A stretch of DNA of 64,000 bases, taken from Stenopsyche tienmushanensis (lineage: Eukaryota; Arthropoda; Insecta; Trichoptera; Stenopsychidae). A model generated the notes under the pieces. That model was not told the DNA's origin. It searched no databases and saw only the letters and a list, made by a program, of their open reading frames with translations. Both the position numbers and the translations under genes were made by a program. This document shows positions 57,493 to 64,000 of this stretch, in pieces. The stretch's first letter is position 1, and each line of letters starts with the position of its first letter. The DNA lies in contig WACJ01000522.1 in the NCBI GenBank assembly GCA_008973525.1, forward strand, positions 682,001 to 746,000. The letters run 5' to 3'.

Positions 57493-60400
57493 AGTATATT
57501 CGAACACCAAATCGGCCGCTCCCATGAGTTTCGATTTTTATGGAATTGGCAGTCTTATCGAATGATTGCTTTCAGCTGACGATCCCATCTATTTGAGAAG
57601 CTTTTTAGTTAATGACAGTCTATTCATGCGAGGTTTCGCCGCTGTCGATTGAAGAGATATTTGACATGTATCTTCGGTGGACAATTGACACGCTGACATA
57701 TAGCCTCTGGATGTTATTTTCCAGAATATATGGAGACAGGTAAAAGTGGATAACGAGCCTCGAGAGGTCGCAGTGACTCTGTTGTCTTGAACCATCTATC
57801 ACACGCCGTTGACCTTTGAGTGGGCGCTTTTGAAAGTGTTTTTGGTTGTTTTTTTTTGCTCATATATGCTAATATTTGTTTTTCAAATTCAGTACATTTA
57901 TAACGTGTGCCCAATACGATTATTTCTTGTTCCACGTGCGATTCATCGAAGATATTTGATCTTCGCCATCTCGTCTATGATAATCCGATCTGGTCGCATT
58001 CCTCCTTGCACTGCAACGTCGGGTGTGCATTTCAGTCTGGTTTTCTGCTCGTCAATTCGATCCGACCGTTTTATGGTTAACATTTCTAGTTTTGGCATAC
58101 ATCTGCATATTTTAACTGCGGTTGGCGGCTTTCTTCTCCCGTTTTGTGGACTGTTCATTAGCGGACGTTCGATTGCTTCTTTAGTAGGACAGCTTTTCCA
58201 TTTTTGAAAAGCACGTTTTTGAGTATATTTTTACCACGTTCGTGGAGTAAAAAAGTGTTTTGTTCGATCATACGTGATTTTCTGTATTGCTTCTTGCTGT
58301 TATTATGAAGCATTAAAGGTAATTTGTATAAGCGAGGTCTAATAAGTACGCATTGTTCTGGTATAGTTTTGTTTTCATTTAATTATAATAACATAATCTT
58401 TCCTTTTTTGGGGGAGTCCTTGACTCTTTATGTTGGATAATGGGCCGGTCTTATTAACCTGGATTCTTATTCACTCCTACTCGTGTCTCGTTTTCACTGA
58501 ATAGCTTTATTCAATAAGACACAACCCACGTCGTGTCTACCTTTTTTTTTTTTTTTGATAAATGGTATTAAATTCAAATATAACTTCCGCAACGTCTTAA
58601 TAGAATTTAAATTAATGAAAGTATTTTTTTAATTTGCTCTTTTGGGGGGCTATTATTTCTTGAATATATATGATTTATATGAAGACAAAAAGTCCTGTTC
58701 GTTATCTCTAAATTTCCGTAGTAAATTGGTTCCGCAAATATCCCACGATTAAGCGATCCGACTAGTAACTCAATCATCTTAGGTTCAAATCAATTCAAAT
58801 AGTAAGGTTCATTCAAATAGTAAAGTTGTAAATATTCCCATTATTACAACTTTACTACGACTCTGTGTAGTGAATACACCATCGTAAAAAAAGGTTAAAC
58901 TGTTGAGCTGTGTTCCATATTAGAATCATTAACAGTGCAAAGATTTTATAATACTTGATCGGGAATTTAATATCAGATTCTCTTTCGTCATTTGAATTTA
59001 TGGTTAACATGTCAGTTAAATCTTGTTCGTTCTAGTCACGTTCCGACAGTGATTCTTCAATTTCCTCGTCTATGGAATTTTTCCAAATGGCTGGAATAGC
59101 AACCAAGTTTTGACATGATTTCTGAACGTAATTTATGTTTAAACAATTATTGTTTTGACTTATAAAATACTTGTACGATCAGAGATCGGAAGATTCGGAA
59201 AAAGATACCCCACACACGAACCACATCTTGAATCGCTCCCAAAGATGTCGAGTTCAAAATTCCTCTTCCTGTAGGGTTTTATTATAGGCTTGACGCAGTC
59301 CTGGATTAAGTCTGGGAAATGATGTAATATTCAACTACCGTTGCTCTTATCCACATCTACGGAGGTCTATGGGGTATATATCCACATCTATGGGGTCGTG
59401 TTTTTGGTCGCTTTGGGTGATTTTCGTCGGTTGCTATCCAGTCAGCTGATTGCCGATCTGAGTCTGGAGTGTATTGATGGATCCATGTTACATGCATTGT
59501 AACAAAATGCATGAAAAACTTATTTTATTGTGCTGAAACGGCTCCAAACAGCGCTCTGAATTGTGGACGCGTTGTTCTTGACCGAGTGTGATCATATGCG
59601 GTATTTACTCAAGTATTCAGTGTGCCTTCTAATGTCTATAAGATGTCAGCTATCTCACGCAAATTTAATTTATGATCGACCAAAACTATTTTATGGACTA
59701 TTTTGTCATCCTGCGAACTTATTGAGTGATGTATTACTATGTTTAATGTTTCAAATTGTGCTCGAAAATGAAATTGAACCGCAAAATTCGAAAATGCTTC
59801 ATCTATCTATTCAAAGAGCTTGTTCTGATATTGAACTCACATCTGAATTCATGGTTCAATTGAAGCTCGTGCGTCTATAATTTTGATGCACTACTGATCG
59901 ATGAGCTATGTTCGGCCGATGACCCACTTGCTGGGTTCTTCGGTATGCAGTGGATTCGCACTTACAATTTTAGAAAGCTAGCATAAATAAAATCTCCCTG
60001 AATTTAATAATTTCACAAATTTACATACCGGTCGAACTCACAAGAACGATTTTCTTCCACCTCAAAATTATCGCCTAGCTAAAAAATGCCAGCATTGCAA
60101 TTTTATTCGAGTTGTAGAGTCTCATTCGTGCAATAATAAATCACGTCTAATAACGTACCACTGTGTTATAATAAATTTTCGCTTTCTAAAGGTCAATCTT
60201 CACAGTCCATAAATCTCGCAGTCATCGTTGAGGATATTAAGTGGATTTCGATTTTCGCCATCCAACGACCAAATTGCATTTCATCCGAAGCAATATATCG
60301 GTATATAAAGCAAATATTAATCAATTCCTAGAAACAGATGTTGATATAATGCAGAATTATATAATGCAAATCTAAAAGTCGTGATGTGTGAAACCTTGGA

Positions 60401-60749
60401 TTCGCCATGGAGACACGAGGAAAATGTTGTTAAACACGCTATTAAAACAACACACGCTAAAGATGCAATATGTCTATTGTTGCTCGTTTTTTTAAATGGA
60501 TGTTTGTTGAAAGAGAAATATTTTGGTGGACAGCATCTTTTTCAAATTATGCGTTTAGGTTACAGCAATCAACCAAATAATTTGGTCAAGGCTCGGGTCA
60601 AAGTATTACTTTAATTATAAGCCCATCACCACTTGCTTATTTCTCAAGTAATTTGTATTTTTTTCTTCATAGTATCCGATTGCGTAAATCTATTCGAATG
60701 GTTTCTTCAAGTCTTTAAAATGTTTATGTATCGTTACTTTTGTCCATCT
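57493..60749. other. Repeat debris, no gene
   Basis: Longest frame is 132 codons (57809-58207, plus), hydrophobic in parts but without a known pattern, and antisense to another open frame. Poly-T tracts lie at about 58540-58560. Confidence 0.3.
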
Positions 60750-61150
60750 TTCTGGCAGCATTTCCACGTCGAAAAAACGACACGACTTTTGAGGCTATCC
60801 AAGAATCGACTAGCATTGTCATGCTGCAAAATGACCCAGTCGTGTCATTGGGTATGTTGTGGTCACTTTTCCTTGAATGCTCGGCTCAAACGCATCCATT
60901 GCTCTCGGTAGAGATCTCCTGTGATGGTTTGGTTGGGTTGGAGCAGCTCATAATATCAGCTAATCCCACCAAATACAGAGCATGGACCATGGCTATTCTG
61001 CTTTGGCGTTGTTGCTACTGCTTGGCTGGAATAACCCATAACGCTTAGGATCGTAGTATATCCACTTTTCATCGCCAGTCTCGATACTCTCCTTTCAATT
61101 TTGCAAATATATTTTTGTTCTTTTGTAAATTTTAACAATTGCATCGACTT
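60750..61150 (-). mobile_element. Decayed mariner transposase
   Basis: On the minus strand, with frameshifts, KSGYTTILSVMGYSSQAVAT then PKQNSHGPCSVFGGIS leads into YYELLQPNQTITGDLYREQW, then MRLSRAFKEK and VILQHDNAS. The order YYELLxPxQTI...QHDNA is the mariner catalytic core with its second aspartate. It ends in the same sequence (TTTTGAGGCTATCCAAGAAT) found in the element at 5081. Confidence 0.7.
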
Positions 61151-62134
61151 CGCCATTGAATAAGGCTATATGAATGAGTTAACATTGCCAGTGTTCTTTT
61201 TACGAAGTACAGTTCTTTGAATTTTTGCACGATTCTTTCGGTCGTTTTTCTCTTTTACAACATGAACTCTGATAGCAAACCGGAGTTTATGAGACCACCC
61301 AACATTCGGCGGTTGACACACAATCAGATCGTCAAACAATGCAGAACGCCCGAAATAAAATTAATACACGAGGTGTTTTCTAATGGTTCAATTTGCTACA
61401 ATGTGACAAAACGCGGTTGATTATCGCCATTATTCACTTATGCATTTTGCCAAGGTAACCGTTAGCCGTCGTTGTTGCGCCATCTTGAGCAGATTTTCTT
61501 CGTCGGATCTACCGTCGTCAATTAGTCGGACGTAAATGATAGTTTTTACATTAATCTGTCTTTCTGTTCATGGCTCTGTGTAATTTTACGCCTTTTTGTA
61601 GCATCGTTTGTCTGACCGATTCGTTGCGCTCATCGAGCGCATTATTGCGTTTTTGAAATAATTAACTCTTAGGCTGCGGTGTTAATCTGCTGGCTCGGTT
61701 AAATTGCCAACCGTGACTCGGAGATCAGCAAGTACCATCGGCATTGTTGTTTTCGAACATATAAATGCTATTTTCTGTATTGACTGTTGCAGAGTCACGA
61801 ATGTTGACCCTTGCGAATGTCCTGTTAAAAACGAAGAAAAACTGAAGCATAAATCAGTTCATGGTGCTGATGATGAAATGGCGCTCGTATGTATGACCTG
61901 CTTGTTGATGTTGTATAAATCGTTTCAATCTGCAAGAAATCGCAAATTTGTAATTCGAATCAAAAGTCGATGGCCTAGAATCGATTTTAATGCTTTCATC
62001 TTTTGGCGAATCGATATTGACCGAATCGAAATGCACCAACGCCTATTAAATTTTCATTTTCATCCAATATCGAATCGTCATGTTGACGTCGACCACGACG
62101 GATATAAATTATGCAACAGCTGTTTAGTCATTTG
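61151..62134. other. Unassigned sequence with a 178-codon ORF
   Basis: The plus-strand ORF at 61704-62240 is the longest in the right half but runs into an antisense LINE tail. It has no domain and a haphazard composition, so I do not call it a gene. Confidence 0.3.
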
Positions 62135-62205
62135 TTTGTATCTCATCATCATCAGCTCGACGGAGTCTACTGCAGGACAGAGACCTCTTCAACTCGCTTC
62201 AATTC
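62135..62205 (-). mobile_element. Non-LTR retrotransposon 3' tail, inverted
   Basis: CTCATCATCATCAGCTCGAC then GGAGTCTACTGCAGGACAGA and GACCTCTTCAA is the reverse complement of the common insect LINE ending GAGGTCTCTGTCCTGCAGTA...GATGATGATG. Confidence 0.6.
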
Positions 62206-62285
62206 ATCTCCATCGAGATAATCTTATTGTATTTGGTTAACCCTATATTTATGTCGAATTTGTCGAACTTCGTTCCATCTATTAA

Positions 62286-62477
62286 CTAAATCAGAAATCT
62301 TTTTTTTTTTAAATAAAAATCACACAGTGTCACAGTAGATGATTTAGTCTCATCTGGGGTCAAGTCTTCAATCAAATGATGTGCTGTAAGACGACGATTT
62401 ATTTTAGAAGATAGAATAGTGAAGTTATCCTCGGCATCTGTAGTGGATTTTGAACGGTCTGATCTTTTTCTGTTCAT
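62286..62477 (-). mobile_element. Possible Tc1-like transposase fragment
   Basis: MNRKRSDRSKSTTDAEDNFT then SSKINRRLTAHHLIEDLTPD has the spacing of the Tc1 helix-turn-helix region (GRPRKTTxxxDxxI...NRRLTAxxIxxEL). Nothing after it matches. A weak, short match. Confidence 0.35.
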
Positions 62478-62639
62478 TAAAGCCTAATGGTATAATGCAT
62501 CCCCTTGATATTTTTTAAATAGCAATTTACTTCAAAAATGTCCTGCAATTTCCAGAAAAAGTTTTAATTTCATAGCTTATTTAAAAATTCATTTCCCTTC
62601 CCTGAAGTTTCAGATTAAGCCTATTTTAATGTTCTAATA

Positions 62640-62945
62640 TATCTGCTAGATATACTACTCTTTTCAACCAAGAGAAAGAGATCCACACGAAAGAGATCTG
62701 GCTGCAGGAGGGACGACCTCCCGCAGCCAAGGCTAACCGACGACTCTCCCGACTCCCGCCTCCTGCGCGTCACTAACCAACCGGCAACGGTGCACGCGCA
62801 AGAAGCGATTCGTCGGTAAGCAGGTGCAATGTCTCCGCAGGGCCACAAGAGATGGCGCTGTTAAAATAACACATTGCACCTGAAGAGAGATGGAAGATGT
62901 CGCTGTTAACAGCGTTACTACGCGGGGATGATAAATCGCCCATGC
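62640..62945 (+). repeat. Dispersed repeat D, copy 2
   Basis: Counterpart of 2862-3130. TGGCTGCAGGAGG with CCTCCCGCAGCCA forms the hairpin, followed by GCGCAAGAAGCGATTCGTCG and GGAAGATGTCGCTGTTAACA. It ends GGGGATGATAAATCGCCCAT. It carries about 45 bases absent from copy 1 and is inserted in a hAT-like coding remnant. Confidence 0.55.
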
Positions 62946-62979
62946 AACAGTGCACCATCCGTATAAACGGCACAAACGT

Positions 62980-63120
62980 TTTTCCACTTAAATCTTCCAG
63001 TCTCAAAAACGTATTTATCTTCGCCATAATATCTTTACTTTTTGTAATAGTTTCGAGTCCACTACAAAATAGGAACTCTTTGATATCATCTAAATGAATA
63101 TATTCCACAAAGACAAGCAA
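62980..63120 (-). mobile_element. hAT-type transposase fragment (ZBED5/FAM200-like)
   Basis: The minus strand reads LVFVEYIHLDDIKEFLFCSG then LETITKSKDIMAKINTFLRL. hAT proteins of the ZBED5/FAM200 type show LLVFVRYIxxxDIxExFLFCxxLxTxTxxxDI at the start of the catalytic region. It is cut off by repeat D on one side and degenerates on the other. Confidence 0.55.
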
Positions 63121-64000
63121 CTAAGCACACGAGCTTACGTCTATTGATTCATCAACTTGAAAAGAAAACAATGGTGAAACCTTGATTTGATTCAAAATCT
63201 ACTTTTTAATGTGTACGGACAATCGTGATATACTTCTTTCTCTTATAATAATACATCTTTACTTCACTGGAATCCCCATGAATTAATTTCATCATCTTCA
63301 ACATGCAGGATTTGATGAGCTTTTCTCCAATTGAGTAAGATCGACGATATGTCGTATCCTAATGCTCTTAAGGGTTAAATAACAATGAGGGCGCTGAATG
63401 GTAACATTTAGTTTGGCAAATCCCTGGATTGTTTTGTTGACTTCTTGAATTAAATTTAAGTGTTTTGATCATCAAGGCAGCATCTCTCAAATCGTTTCCT
63501 TAAGCTTTTGGTCATTAAGTTTGCATTTAAGTGATGCTATGTTCGTTTCCGCATCTTACAAAGGCACCAAAGTCGTGTATCTCTTGACTAAGATGTATTG
63601 GTTCTTGAGCATATTGAATTCTTCGTCACAGAAATAATGCTGTTGCATTGATGAAATCTTGGGAAATGGCTTTATTGACGTTTCCTGAAATTGAAAAGGC
63701 CGCTTGTGATGTCAGTTTTACACGGTCATGGAGCTCCATTATGCGATCCGGCACCATGGCATTCTGCAGCGGGTCTATCTTCGTAGATCGGGTGATACCA
63801 GAATTAGCCTGAATGGTAACAATGGTATCCGCGGAGGTATTATCGTTATGAAAAGGTTTTTTAACATGTTAACTCACGCCTGACCGATACTCCTTTCACT
63901 TATGTCACGGTTTGCCGAAGCTGGTCAATTATCGGGATTTCGAAGCCGGGATCGCGGTCTATTTTTCTATTCCGCGATCGAGATGCATACTGCAGATCGT
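63121..64000. other. Probable hAT debris
   Basis: No open frame. Given the hAT fragment beside it, this may be its decayed N-terminal coding sequence, but no motif is certain. Confidence 0.25.

Noticed and set aside
57809..58207. 132-codon hydrophobic plus-strand ORF
   Set aside because: No signal-peptide logic or family match, and an opposite-strand frame is equally open.
61704..62240. 178-codon plus-strand ORF
   Set aside because: It reads through an antisense LINE tail and shows no motif or plausible composition.

Overview
This is a eukaryotic, almost certainly insect, chromosome segment. The background is AT-rich, genes have short exons with GT-AG introns, and the protein matches are insect-like. 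It is littered with degraded mariner, piggyBac-like, hAT, pogo-like and non-LTR elements. AT-rich DNA with isolated GC-rich gene islands, plus many mariner families, points to Hymenoptera (perhaps a bee). That placement is an inference and not proven here.

Layout. Bases 1-11100 hold one minus-strand gene that I assembled from eleven coding exons (stop at 1186, ATG at 10795). It encodes a 622-residue protein with an RNA-recognition motif, then an F-box, then leucine-rich repeats. This is the architecture of the nematode 'putative RNA-binding protein EEED8.10' type. Three of its introns carry mariner elements. Bases 11.1-15.9 kb are AT-rich spacer with mariner, LINE and MITE debris. A GC island at about 15.95-17.0 kb is open in nearly every frame; a proline-rich minus-strand ORF is one candidate for the real product. 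A possible 47-residue two-exon gene lies at 18.5-18.75 kb (minus).

Bases 19.8-21.0 kb carry an intact, intronless, GC-rich ribose-phosphate pyrophosphokinase gene (minus), which makes PRPP for nucleotide synthesis. Bases 23.7-24.7 kb carry the ribosomal protein L36 gene (minus, two coding exons and a 5' UTR exon). At 25.2-25.4 kb a GC-rich stretch with a strong start-codon context followed at once by a splice donor looks like the first exon of a plus-strand gene whose other exons I cannot find.

From about 27 kb to the end I find no convincing conserved gene. This half is a mosaic of old repeats: mariner fragments, internally deleted mariners with both termini, TTAA-flanked piggyBac-like MITEs, a 370-bp direct repeat (38.7 and 47.9 kb), an R1-like LINE end, several LINE 3' tails, and hAT and Tc1 fragments. 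One possible 5' UTR exon (35.5 kb) and one perfect 22-bp hairpin (52.2 kb) stand out. The recognised genes are housekeeping or regulatory, show no shared pathway, and are independent transcription units.
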